Shown piece after piece: positions 15,090 through 23,282 of a stretch of DNA of 35,547 nt. The stretch is from an uncultured Eubacterium sp. (GTDB taxonomy: Bacteria; Bacillota_A; Clostridia; Lachnospirales; Lachnospiraceae). The notes beneath the pieces are model-generated. The model was not told the origin of the DNA. It ran no database searches and was given only the letters and a program-made list of their open reading frames with translations. Position 1 is the first letter of the stretch. The number at the start of each line of letters is the position of its first letter. Where the stretch lies: positions 1 through 35,547 of the forward strand of contig CAOKJJ010000032.1 in assembly GCA_948468465.1 (NCBI GenBank), read 5' to 3'. The position numbers and the translations under genes were made by a program.

Positions 15090-15770
15090 ATGGGAAAATT
15101 TTATGAGCAGTTTTTAAAAAGGGAATCTGTAAACGGCATGATTTTTGATGTTGACGGAACGATTTTGGATTCCATGCCGGTATGGGCGCATAGCGGCGAA
15201 CGATATCTTAAGACGCTTGGCATATGTGCGCCTGTGTCGTTAGGCAAGGAGCTGTTTTCGATGACGATGCAAAAGGGTGCACAGTATATAAAGCAAACAT
15301 ATCAGCTGACGGAGACGGCGGAGCAGATTCAGGCCGGAATTATTGGGGTGGTAGAGGATGCTTATCGGAATGAAGTCGGTTTTAAGCCGTCGGCAAAGGA
15401 GTTTTTAGTGAAGCTGCATGCGGCGGGGATTCCAATGACGATTGTAACCTCGAATGACAGGCCGCTTGTGGAGGCTGCGTTTGAACGGCTGCAAATCCGG
15501 CCGTATTTTCAGGAAATCATAACCTGCGGCGAGTTTGGAAGCGGCAAAGATCATCCGGACATTTTTTATGAAGCGGCAAAGCGGATGGGGAGCAGTATTT
15601 CAAATATATGGGTCGCAGAGGACGGTTTGTATGCGATGCGTACGGCGAAAAAGGAAGGATTCCGGATCATTGGGATGGCGGATGTGTCCAGCAGGGATGA
15701 TGAGGCGCAAATCAGGCAGCTGGCTGATTATTTTCTGACCGATTATGCAGATGATGTCACGAACCTGTAA
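15090..15770 (+). CDS. HAD-superfamily phosphatase in the thiamine operon
   Basis: A 226-residue subfamily-I HAD with an alpha-helical cap, like beta-phosphoglucomutase and phosphatase members. Motif I is IFDVDGTILDSMPVW, motif II is TIVTSNDRPLV, the motif III lysine lies in GSGKDHPDIFYEA, and motif IV is WVAEDGLYAMRTAKK. AGGAGG precedes ATG 15090, 23 bases after thiE. Because it sits between thiE and thiC under one riboswitch, it may act on a thiamine-pathway phosphate: for example thiamine monophosphate, or HMP phosphate in salvage. That is inference; subfamily-I HADs are promiscuous and substrate cannot be read from sequence. The Asp pair and Lys needed for catalysis are present. Confidence 0.82.
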   Translation: MGKFYEQFLKRESVNGMIFDVDGTILDSMPVWAHSGERYLKTLGICAPVSLGKELFSMTMQKGAQYIKQTYQLTETAEQIQAGIIGVVEDAYRNEVGFKPSAKEFLVKLHAAGIPMTIVTSNDRPLVEAAFERLQIRPYFQEIITCGEFGSGKDHPDIFYEAAKRMGSSISNIWVAEDGLYAMRTAKKEGFRIIGMADVSSRDDEAQIRQLADYFLTDYADDVTNL

Positions 15771-15787
15771 AGCAAAGTTAAACTGAT

Positions 15788-15857
15788 AAACAGTATATAT
15801 TAAACAGTATATATTAAACAGTATATATTAAACAGTACAGATTAAACAGTACATATG
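15788..15857. repeat. Five tandem copies of a 14-bp unit before thiC
   Basis: The unit AAACAGTATATATT occurs three times exactly (15788-15829), then twice in diverged form (AAACAGTACAGATT, AAACAGTACATATG), ending six bases before the thiC ribosome site. There are no spacers, so this is a simple tandem array. Copy number could vary by slippage and alter the distance between the HAD gene and thiC. Confidence 0.85.
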
Positions 15858-15872
15858 GAAGAGAGGAATGAA

Positions 15873-17180
15873 ATGATGAGAAATTATGCTACGCAGATGG
15901 AAGCGGCCCGCAAAGGCATCTTCACGGAAGAACTGAAAAAGGCAGCGGCAAAGGAACATATGACGCCGGAAGAATTTCTGCCGCTTGTGGCGGAAGGAAA
16001 AGTTGTAATCTGTGCAAATAAAAATCATACATGTATAGAGCCCTGGGGCATTGGCTCTATGCTGAGCACAAAAATAAATGTAAATCTGGGCGTGTCAAAA
16101 GACTGCAAAGATTATGATGTGGAGATGCAAAAAGTAATGGAAGCGGTGAACCTGGGCGCCCACGCGATTATGGATCTTTCTTCTCATGGGGATACAAGGC
16201 CGTTTCGCCGGAAGCTGACGAAAGAATGTCCGGCCATTATTGGAACCGTACCGGTATATGATGCTGTGATTCATTATCAGCGGGATTTAGATACGCTGAG
16301 TGCGCGGGATTTTATTGATGTGATACGGCTGCATGCGCAGGATGGCGTTGATTTTGTTACGCTTCACTGCGGGATTACGCGCAAGACGATTGAGCAGATC
16401 CGCAGCAACAAACGGAAAATGAATATTGTCTCCCGCGGAGGATCTCTTGTATTCGCGTGGATGTGTATGACAGGCAATGAAAATCCGTTTTATGAATACT
16501 ATGATGAAATACTGGAAATCTGCCGGGAATATGATGTGACGATATCGCTTGGAGACGCATGCAGGCCGGGATGTCTGGCGGATGCTTCGGATGTCTGCCA
16601 GATCGAAGAACTCGTGCGGCTTGGAGAGCTGACGAAGCGGGCATGGGAACAGGATGTGCAGGTTATGGTGGAAGGGCCGGGACATATGCCGATGGATCAG
16701 ATCGCCGCGAATATGAAGCTGCAGCAGACGATCTGCGGCGGAGCGCCGTTTTATGTACTGGGGCCTTTGGTTACGGATATCGCGCCTGGATATGACCACA
16801 TTACGGCTGCGATTGGAGGTGCGATTGCGGCGGCAAACGGAGCGGCGTTTTTATGCTATGTAACGCCGGCGGAACATCTTGCGCTGCCAAATGTAGAAGA
16901 TGTGAAGCAGGGGATTATAGCATCCAAAATTGCCGCGCATGCGGCGGATCTGGCAAAAGGTGTGCGAAACGCCAGGCAGACAGACGACCAGATGGCCGAT
17001 GCGAGAAGGGCGCTTGACTGGGATGCGCAGTGGGCGTGTGCCATCGACCCGGAGACAGCAAAAAAAATCCGAAAGGAACGCAAGCCGGAGCATGAAGATA
17101 CCTGCTCCATGTGCGGAAAATTTTGTGCGGTGCGCAGCATGAATAAGGCGCTGGCGGGTGAGCATATAGATATTTTATAG
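15873..17180 (+). CDS. thiC: Phosphomethylpyrimidine synthase ThiC
   Basis: A 435-residue radical SAM enzyme of the ThiC family, converting 5-aminoimidazole ribotide to hydroxymethylpyrimidine phosphate. Landmarks: [86 protein letters not shown]. The C-terminal cluster motif is [11 protein letters not shown] (CX2CX4C), which binds the 4Fe-4S cluster. The length matches the short clostridial form, which lacks the long N-terminal domain of enterobacterial ThiC. GAGAGG at 15861-15866 favours ATG 15873 (or 15876) over ATG 15855, which lies in the tandem repeat. Confidence 0.96.
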   Translation: MMRNYATQMEAARKGIFTEELKKAAAKEHMTPEEFLPLVAEGKVVICANKNHTCIEPWGIGSMLSTKINVNLGVSKDCKDYDVEMQKVMEAVNLGAHAIMDLSSHGDTRPFRRKLTKECPAIIGTVPVYDAVIHYQRDLDTLSARDFIDVIRLHAQDGVDFVTLHCGITRKTIEQIRSNKRKMNIVSRGGSLVFAWMCMTGNENPFYEYYDEILEICREYDVTISLGDACRPGCLADASDVCQIEELVRLGELTKRAWEQDVQVMVEGPGHMPMDQIAANMKLQQTICGGAPFYVLGPLVTDIAPGYDHITAAIGGAIAAANGAAFLCYVTPAEHLALPNVEDVKQGIIASKIAAHAADLAKGVRNARQTDDQMADARRALDWDAQWACAIDPETAKKIRKERKPEHEDTCSMCGKFCAVRSMNKALAGEHIDIL

Positions 17181-17203
17181 AAATTTAAATAAATGCGAAT
17201 TTG

Positions 17204-17232
17204 GCGGCAGCAAAAACGCTGCCGCTTTTTTT
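17204..17232 (+). terminator. Terminator of the thiamine operon
   Basis: GCGGCAGC (17204-17211), loop AAAAAC, GCTGCCGC (17218-17225) and a T7 run. It lies between convergent thiC and the radical SAM gene. Confidence 0.92.
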
Positions 17233-17249
17233 CGTTAGGAACTGCAGGA

Positions 17250-18971
17250 TCATGCGGGCAGGAAAACGCGCACAGCTGTACCGTTGTTTGTAAGAGGATC
17301 CCGCCTGTCATAGGAAAAAAGCACAGCCGCAGACTGGCTGAATAGCGTTTCAAACACTTCCACATGCAGTAATTTTGTTAATTCCCTGTAGCTGCATGTA
17401 TGAAACTGCGGGAAATAAGCATGTGTTTGGGACTCTTTTAATAAGAGATCGCGAATTTCCTGTTTCCGCTGTTCCAGGCTGCAGGCAAAGGACGGCCGGT
17501 TTTTTACATGTTCACGCAGATACAGATCATAAGTCAGGGATTCTTTTAACATGTTCATGCCATCGTCTGGCATATCCTGTGCGAAAGCGCTGCTTTTGCG
17601 GGAATTACGAATCTGCGCTGTGCCGAATGCCAGCAAAATCTCATATTTTCGAATCCGCGAGGACTGTATGCCGAACAGATGGTGCGTCTCGTGCCACGAC
17701 GCAAGAGCGTCATACAGTGCAAAAGGCGTATCAAAATATGTGTGCAGCAGGGGCAGCGTATGTGCAAACTGCCCGCTGTTATAGTAAGTTTCCAGGACTT
17801 CTTCGATGCGTTTTAACAGGCAGATATCCTCGTAGGACATCCACTTGGTTGCAAGCACCTCATAAGGCGGAAGGCTTGTATATAAAAGGCTGTATTCGCC
17901 GGCGCGGGCTTCCATTTCAGAACCTTTTAACACTTTTAAGAAGCCAAGCTGAAGCTGATGCGGTTTGAGCCGGTATACGTCGTTAAAGGAAACTTTGAAC
18001 GTCTCCAGATCTTCGTACGGAAGCCCGGCGATCAGATCCAGATGCATATGGATATTTTGATACGTATGGATGCGCATGACAGAGGCGGTTACCTTTGCCA
18101 AATCCATCTTTCTGTTTATTTCGGCAATTGTGCGCAGATGCGTGGACTGTACGCCGATTTCAAGCTGTACAGCGCCAGGCCGCATCTTTTCCAGCAGTTC
18201 AAAATAGTCTTCATCCAAAAGGTCTGCGGCGATTTCAAAATGAAAATTTGTAATGCCGTTGTCATGTGAAAGAATATGCCGCAGGATAGGCAGGGCATGT
18301 TTTTTGCTGCAGTTAAACGTACGGTCGACAAATTTCACCTGCGGGACTTTATGTTCCAAAAAGAAATCCAGCTCTGCACAGACGCGTTCCACAGAGCGAA
18401 AGTCCATCGTTTTATCAATCGAAGAAAGACAGTAGCTGCATGAGAACGGACAGCCGCGGCTGCTTTCATAGTAGATGATCCGGTGCTCAAAACCGCTCAG
18501 ATCTTCCTGCCAAAACGGAATCTCAACTAACGTCCGTACAGGTGTATTGTCCGCGGAAAGAACCGTTGGCAGCTCGCTGGCAGTACCCTGTACATAAGCA
18601 GCCGCAAGGCGCGCAAAAGTATTTTCCCCGGCGCCTGCCAAAATGCCGCGCAGCGGCCAATGCTTTAACAGGTCAGCCGTATGGAAGGATACCTCAGGCC
18701 CGCCGGCCCAGATATCCGTATCCGGCAGTATTTTACGCAGGTCGAAGATCAGCTGTTTGATAAGCATGCGGTTCCAGATATAACACGAAAAAGCAATCAC
18801 ATCCGGATGATGGCTGTAGATTTCCTGCAGGATAAACGAAGGCTGCTGATTGATCGTAAACTCAGCGATTGTAATATAGGAGCTGTATTCGCCCGCGCAT
18901 GCTTTCAGGGAAAATACGGCTGGGTTGGAATGGATGTATTTGGCATTGACTGCTACGAGCAGAATATTCAT
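17250..18971 (-). CDS. B12-binding domain radical SAM protein (DUF4080 type)
   Basis: A 573-residue protein. Residues 1-130 form a cobalamin-binding-like Rossmann domain (NILLVAVNAKYIHSNPAVFS, DVIAFSCYIWN, WAGGPEVSFH, GAGENTF). The radical SAM domain follows with Cys174, Cys178 and Cys181 in ESSRGCPFSCSYC, then the barrel motifs VKFVDRTFNC and HFEIAADLLDEDYFELLEKM. A C-terminal DUF4080-like region completes it. These proteins are widespread in clostridia, with no firmly established substrate; related B12 radical SAM enzymes carry out methylations or ring rearrangements. It is monocistronic, has its own promoter at 19037-19065, and converges on thiC. The domain order and length are normal. Confidence 0.88.
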   Translation of the reverse strand: MNILLVAVNAKYIHSNPAVFSLKACAGEYSSYITIAEFTINQQPSFILQEIYSHHPDVIAFSCYIWNRMLIKQLIFDLRKILPDTDIWAGGPEVSFHTADLLKHWPLRGILAGAGENTFARLAAAYVQGTASELPTVLSADNTPVRTLVEIPFWQEDLSGFEHRIIYYESSRGCPFSCSYCLSSIDKTMDFRSVERVCAELDFFLEHKVPQVKFVDRTFNCSKKHALPILRHILSHDNGITNFHFEIAADLLDEDYFELLEKMRPGAVQLEIGVQSTHLRTIAEINRKMDLAKVTASVMRIHTYQNIHMHLDLIAGLPYEDLETFKVSFNDVYRLKPHQLQLGFLKVLKGSEMEARAGEYSLLYTSLPPYEVLATKWMSYEDICLLKRIEEVLETYYNSGQFAHTLPLLHTYFDTPFALYDALASWHETHHLFGIQSSRIRKYEILLAFGTAQIRNSRKSSAFAQDMPDDGMNMLKESLTYDLYLREHVKNRPSFACSLEQRKQEIRDLLLKESQTHAYFPQFHTCSYRELTKLLHVEVFETLFSQSAAVLFSYDRRDPLTNNGTAVRVFLPA

Positions 18972-19036
18972 GGGAATTTTTACCGCCTTTGTGATGGATG
19001 CAACCTTGATGGATACAGTTGTTTATTGATACAGCC

Positions 19037-19065
19037 ATTATAGCGTATGCGGGCAGCAGTGTAAA
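19037..19065 (-). promoter_or_regulatory. Promoter of the radical SAM gene
   Basis: On the minus strand TTTACA (19060-19065), 17-base spacer and TATAAT (19037-19042). The transcript would start near 19030, about 60 bases before the ATG. Confidence 0.75.
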
Positions 19066-19094
19066 GAGTTATGCCTTAATAATAGGAACAGAAC

Positions 19095-19122
19095 TTGAAA
19101 AAGTCATTGGATTTGATATAAT
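19095..19122 (+). promoter_or_regulatory. Promoter before two small ORFs
   Basis: TTGAAA (19095-19100), 16-base spacer and TATAAT (19117-19122), followed 24 bases later by an AAGGAG ribosome site. It is divergent from the radical SAM promoter. Confidence 0.7.
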
Positions 19123-19151
19123 AAAGATACCCACAGAAAGAAGGAGTATCT

Positions 19152-19202
19152 ATGAGTGAAAGAGAAAAATTATGGGAATTAGTGGATGTTTTACCAGATT
19201 AA
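19152..19202 (+). CDS. Very short ORF (16 aa), possible truncated small gene
   Basis: ATG 19152 has a strong AAGGAG at 19141-19146 and a good promoter, and encodes MSEREKLWELVDVLPD before a stop. The start resembles that of short helical antitoxin-like proteins that normally run to 60-80 residues, so the gene may have lost its rest. It could equally be a leader peptide for the next ORF. Confidence 0.35.
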   Translation: MSEREKLWELVDVLPD

Positions 19203-19226
19203 AATAAAGGAAAGCAGGGTGATGAT

Positions 19227-19409
19227 ATGCCAGGAGAAAAGGAAATTAATGTGAATCTTTTTGAAAGACTGGATTTGTTGGACAGGTTAGAAAGAGTAGC
19301 AAAAAGAGAAAATTGTGAGCCGGTATTGCAGGAAATTGAATTCGAACGTAAATTAATCGAACGTAAGCTATATCAAAAACCGCCTTTAATCCATGCGCAG
19401 GAATTGTGA
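19227..19409 (+). CDS. Small hypothetical protein (60 aa)
   Basis: The product is charged and helical (NLFERLDLLDRLERVAKREN, then FERKLIERKLYQKP), without membrane segments. AGGGTG about 9 bases before ATG 19227 is a weak ribosome site. It follows the promoter and the 16-codon ORF with a 24-base gap. I do not recognise the family; it may be a regulatory or antitoxin-like small protein. Confidence 0.4.
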   Translation: MPGEKEINVNLFERLDLLDRLERVAKRENCEPVLQEIEFERKLIERKLYQKPPLIHAQEL

Positions 19410-19569
19410 GTGATAAAAGGTGCAGGCAGTAAAACAGTCAAAGCCGGGATTATTTATCTCCATATGGGAGAACGTTCGTTGTGCATTTGTTGAGATTTGT
19501 GTAGTATAATGTAAGCCAGTAAATGAATTTTAAATGCTGACTCAACCATATCAGGGAAAAGGAGCGGAA

Positions 19570-20244
19570 ATGGCTTACAAGATATTGATGATTGATGATG
19601 ACACCGAACTTCTTAAAATGCTGAAAAAATATTTGGAAATGAAAAAGTATGAAGTTATTACAGCGGAGAATGGACTGGAGGGGTTAAATAAAATAAAGCT
19701 GCAGCCGGATCTTATATTGCTGGATGTAAATATGCCGAACATTGACGGGATAGAGGTATGCAGGAGGGTACGGGATAAAGTAGCCTGCCCGATTCTGTTT
19801 CTGACCGCACGGGTAGACGAACAAGACGTTGTAAATGGGCTTTCTTCTGGAGGCGACGACTATATTTTAAAGCCGTTTAGCTTAAAGGAGCTTGACGCAA
19901 GGATTACGGCGCACCTGAGGCGGGAAACACGGCGCAAAGAAAAGACAAAATGCTGCTTTCAGGGAGAACTGTCTATTGATTATCATGCAAAGACCGTGCA
20001 GATTCATACAGATGATCTGGAGCTGACAAAATTAGAATATGAAATTATTGAATTTTTGGCCATGAATCCGGGGATGGTGTTTGATAAAGACAGGATTTAC
20101 GAGAAGGTATGCGGATATGATGCAGAAGGTGACAGCAGGGTAATTACAGAACTCATCCGCCGAATCAGAAAGAAGTTCCGGCAATATACACAAACAGAAT
20201 ATATTGAAACGATATGGGGGATGGGATACCGATGGATAAAATAA
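19570..20244 (+). CDS. OmpR/PhoB-family response regulator
   Basis: A 224-residue two-domain regulator. The receiver has acidic residues IDDD (9-11), phosphoacceptor Asp52 (LILLDVNMP) and Lys near 101 (DYILKPF). The C-terminal winged helix ends with RIRKKFRQYTQTEYIETIWG-type DNA-binding and wing elements. I chose ATG 19570 with AAAGGAG at 19558-19564; the longer start at 19534 lacks a ribosome site. A TATAAT at 19505-19510 (weak -35) could drive it. The kinase gene overlaps its end. Such pairs next to an ABC transporter usually respond to antimicrobial peptides, but the transporter here is destroyed. Confidence 0.92.
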   Translation: MAYKILMIDDDTELLKMLKKYLEMKKYEVITAENGLEGLNKIKLQPDLILLDVNMPNIDGIEVCRRVRDKVACPILFLTARVDEQDVVNGLSSGGDDYILKPFSLKELDARITAHLRRETRRKEKTKCCFQGELSIDYHAKTVQIHTDDLELTKLEYEIIEFLAMNPGMVFDKDRIYEKVCGYDAEGDSRVITELIRRIRKKFRQYTQTEYIETIWGMGYRWIK

Positions 20245-21413
20245 GAAACCTTTCCGTAAGAAAAACCATTCTTTTGTATATGGCTGCCGCTTTATTTTGC
20301 AGTTTCGTTCTTTCGGCGGTCATTGCCGGAATTGCCGAACGGACGCAGATGCGTATCTGGTGGAATTATATGGATGAAGAAGCATATTTTGAAGCAGTAG
20401 AACATGAAGGAGCCGGTTATGTGGCGGATATTCCAAGGCCGGGTTCTTATGAGATGACACAGTCAGACTATTTTGTTTCAGAGCTTTGCGATTTTTTACA
20501 GACGTATGCCGTGCTGATACTGTCTATGGCAGGAAGCTGTGCGGCAGTTTTCCTCTTTTACCGGAACAAGTTAAGTAAGCCGATGGAAGAACTGGCGAAG
20601 GGCTCAAAAAAGATTGCAGAGAACCATTTGGATTTTTGCATTTCCTATGAGAATAAGGACGAGATGGGCGATCTTTGCAGGGAGTTTGAGCGGATGCGGG
20701 AACAGCTTGCCAGAAATAATCAGGCGTTATGGCGGACGATTGAGGAGGAAAAGATGCTGCGGGCGGCGGTTGCGCACGATATACGCGCCCCATTGTCCGT
20801 ATTGAAAGGGTATCAGGAAATGCTGATGGAATATCTGCCGGGCAAAGATATAGATATAGAACAGGCAATGGAAATGCTGTCAGAGTGCGGACGCCAGATT
20901 GAACGTATGGATGCCTTTGTAGAAACAATGCGGAAATTGAGCAGTTTAGAAAATCGGCGGTTGACCCCAGAGAATATTTCTGCCAGACAATTAGAGAAGG
21001 ATATTCAGGGAGAACTTGCCATTTTGGAAAAAGAGTATGGGAAACAATGTATGTTACAAGTGTCTGAATCAAAGGAAGAATTTTACGGGGATAAGGAAAT
21101 TATTTTAGAAGTAACGGAAAATCTTCTGTCGAATGCCCTGCGTCATGGGAAACGGCAGATTATAATTATGGTAAAGGCTGGATATGAAAAATTAAGTATC
21201 TGTGTCATGGATGACGGCGATGGGTTTCGGGAAGATGCAGAAAAAATTACGGAAGCGTTCTATGGGCAGAATGTAAAAGACAGCCTGAAACATGCGGGGC
21301 TTGGAATGTATATCAGCAGGCTGTATTGTGAAAAGCATGGAGGGAAATTAGTTTTGGAAAATGATGAACAGGGAGGTGCTGTGGTGACGGCAATATTTCG
21401 TCGGATTGCGTAA
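20232..21413 (+). CDS. Sensor histidine kinase (VanS/BceS-like class)
   Basis: A 393-residue membrane kinase. Membrane helices lie at about 13-35 and 90-110, with a short extracellular loop of about 50 residues. A HAMP linker follows (about 112-165), then the HisKA box with His182 in AAVAHDIRAPLSVLKGY. The ATPase domain has N-box ENLLSNALRHG, G1 VMDDGDGF and G2 GLGMYISR. ATG 20232 lies inside the 3' end of the regulator gene, so the pair is coupled; the ORF can be extended to ATG 20214. The catalytic motifs are intact. Its target transporter immediately downstream survives only as a fusion remnant, so the pair may now be an orphan or act on other genes. Confidence 0.9.
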   Translation: MDKIRNLSVRKTILLYMAAALFCSFVLSAVIAGIAERTQMRIWWNYMDEEAYFEAVEHEGAGYVADIPRPGSYEMTQSDYFVSELCDFLQTYAVLILSMAGSCAAVFLFYRNKLSKPMEELAKGSKKIAENHLDFCISYENKDEMGDLCREFERMREQLARNNQALWRTIEEEKMLRAAVAHDIRAPLSVLKGYQEMLMEYLPGKDIDIEQAMEMLSECGRQIERMDAFVETMRKLSSLENRRLTPENISARQLEKDIQGELAILEKEYGKQCMLQVSESKEEFYGDKEIILEVTENLLSNALRHGKRQIIIMVKAGYEKLSICVMDDGDGFREDAEKITEAFYGQNVKDSLKHAGLGMYISRLYCEKHGGKLVLENDEQGGAVVTAIFRRIA

Positions 21414-21513
21414 GTAATCCGGCGTTTTTCTTTTTATTGTCTTTCTGTTGTGATCTTTCTTTTACAATGGATTTTGTTATCAGAATTTATGGTAAAAGAA
21501 GGAGGCAGAATTT

Positions 21514-22072
21514 ATGCGGTCAATTTTGAAAAGAGAGGTAAAAAATTATATGAAAAACCCGCTGCTCTGGCTTGGTATCGCAATGGGTGTCATTATGGTA
21601 TTTCAAGATGTAAGCCCTTATCTGAACATCCATTATCTCAGGAAAGGGGAAACCATTGTGAATGACTATCCGCAAAACGATCGGGAAGGGGATGTTTTTG
21701 ACGGATATGTGCCGACGGAGAAAGAGGTGCGGCGGAACATTTGGGAAGACTGTTTTGTTTTCCACCCATGTAGTGGAAGATTTGGCAGCTACCTGCAATC
21801 AGCTTGCAGTTATGAAAAATGGGAAATTCCTTTATTCAGGAAAGATGAAAGAATTATTGGAACAGGCAAGAGGCCATATCTGGAGCTGTCAGACAAAAGA
21901 TGAAGGGACGGCAAGGGAACTGGAAAAAAATTATCTTGTTTCATCAAAACAGTATGCAGGGGACGGATTGCAAATGAAATTCATCAGTGAAACGCCTCCG
22001 CCAATGGCATGCAGTTCTTGTGAAGCAACGCTTGAGGATGCTTACATTTATCTTGCGAACAAGAAATTATAA
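21514..22072 (+). pseudogene. ABC transporter remnant: permease start joined to ATPase end
   Basis: ATG 21514, with a good AAGGAGG, opens a permease N-terminus (MRSILKREVKNYMKNPLLWL, one membrane helix, then an extracellular-looking segment). At about 21742-21752 the sequence switches frame to the end of an ABC ATPase: TVLFSTHVVEDLAATCNQLA (H-loop region) and MKNGKFLYSGKMKELLEQA, followed by a C-terminal region ending at 22072. The permease core and the ATPase Walker motifs are both gone. One deletion between two neighbouring genes of the transporter explains this. It follows a kinase/regulator pair that would have controlled it. Translation gives a 129-residue nonsense chimera. Confidence 0.8.
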
Positions 22073-22129
22073 ATCAATCTTAATAAATCAATTCTTTGCT
22101 TCTCTTTGCTTCACAAGGCAAATTACCGG

Positions 22130-22158
22130 TTTACATTCTATCCAAAATGTAGTAATCT
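22130..22158 (+). promoter_or_regulatory. Probable hisC promoter with inverted repeat in the spacer
   Basis: TTTACA (22130-22135), 17-base spacer, TAATCT (22153-22158). A perfect 6-bp inverted repeat, TACATT (22132-22137) and AATGTA (22146-22151), lies between the boxes and could be a repressor site. Confidence 0.45.
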
Positions 22159-22206
22159 ATGTTAGTCAGATTACAATTAAACATGAGAAAAGAGGATGAT
22201 ATAAAA

Positions 22207-23265
22207 ATGAAGCAATGGGAAGCGAATATACGAAAAGTTGTTCCCTATGTACCAGGAGAGCAGCCAGCCGGACAGCGTATCATCAAGCTGAATACAAATG
22301 AAAATCCATATCCGCCTGCACCGGGCGTTATGGAAAGCATGTATGCGTTTGATGCGGACAGGCTGCGTCTGTACCCGGATCCGGAAGCGCGTGTGCTTGT
22401 GCAGGCGTTGGCGAAAAGATATCGAGTGAAGCCGGAGCAGGTATTTGTCGGCGTTGGTTCGGATGATGTTTTGGCAATGGCGTTTCTGACTTTTTTCAAT
22501 TCCGAAAAACCGATTTTATTTCCGGATATTACGTATTCCTTTTATGATGTATGGGCGGAACTGTTTCGGATTCCTTATGAGAAAATACCGCTTGACGCGC
22601 AGTTTCGGATTTGTGCGAAAGATTATGACATTCCAAACGGCGGCATCGTTTTTCCAAATCCAAACGCACCGACCGGGGAGCTGCAAAGCCTTGCGGACAT
22701 CGAACATATTTTGCAGCAGAATGAAGATGTCATTGTCATTGTAGACGAGGCATATATTGATTTTGGCGGAACGTCGGCGCTTAAGCTGTTAGATCAGTAT
22801 GAAAACCTGCTCGTTGTGCAGACGTTTTCCAAATCAAGGTCACTGGCAGGCATGCGGATCGGTTATGCGTTTGGATCACAGACGCTAATCAAGTATTTGA
22901 ATGACGTAAAATATTCGTTTAATTCATATACGATGAACCAGATCACGCTGACTGCCGGGGCAGCCGCACTGAAAGATGAGTCATATTTTAAAAAGACGAT
23001 TCATAAAATCATAGCAACAAGAGAGCGTGTAAAAGAAGAGTTTCAAAAGCTCGGATTTGTCTTTGGGGACAGCCAGAGCAACTTTTTGTTTGTGACACAT
23101 CCGAAGGCGGATGCGAAAGAATTGTTTGAAGCATTAAAAAAAGAGCATATTTATGTACGGTATTTTGCGAAACCAAGAATTGACAACTATTTGCGGATTA
23201 CGATCGGCACGGATGAGGAAATGGATGTGCTGCTGGATTTTCTGCGTGTCTATTTGAAAATATGA
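22207..23265 (+). CDS. hisC: Histidinol-phosphate aminotransferase
   Basis: A 352-residue class II PLP aminotransferase that converts imidazole acetol phosphate to histidinol phosphate in histidine synthesis. Motifs: IIKLNTNENPYPPAPGV near the N-terminus, VFVGVGSDDVLAMAF (PLP phosphate loop), FPNPNAPTG, VIVDEAYIDFGG and the lysine in QTFSKSRSLAGMRIGYAFG, then RITIGTDEEM at the end. ATG 22207 follows AGAGGATGAT; the upstream ATG at 22159 has no site. No other his genes lie nearby, so it may also serve as an aromatic aminotransferase. The DUF368 gene follows 17 bases later, probably co-transcribed. Confidence 0.92.
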   Translation: MKQWEANIRKVVPYVPGEQPAGQRIIKLNTNENPYPPAPGVMESMYAFDADRLRLYPDPEARVLVQALAKRYRVKPEQVFVGVGSDDVLAMAFLTFFNSEKPILFPDITYSFYDVWAELFRIPYEKIPLDAQFRICAKDYDIPNGGIVFPNPNAPTGELQSLADIEHILQQNEDVIVIVDEAYIDFGGTSALKLLDQYENLLVVQTFSKSRSLAGMRIGYAFGSQTLIKYLNDVKYSFNSYTMNQITLTAGAAALKDESYFKKTIHKIIATRERVKEEFQKLGFVFGDSQSNFLFVTHPKADAKELFEALKKEHIYVRYFAKPRIDNYLRITIGTDEEMDVLLDFLRVYLKI

Positions 23266-23282
23266 ATGGAAAGAGGTAATTT

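Noticed and set aside
15788..15857. Possible CRISPR array before thiC
   Set aside because: Units are directly adjacent without spacers and only 14 bases long; no cas genes.
16287..17365. Long antisense frames within thiC
   Set aside because: Shadows of a strongly conserved gene with high GC third positions; no family match.
17375..19043. Plus-strand frames across the radical SAM gene
   Set aside because: Shadows; the minus-strand protein has all family motifs.
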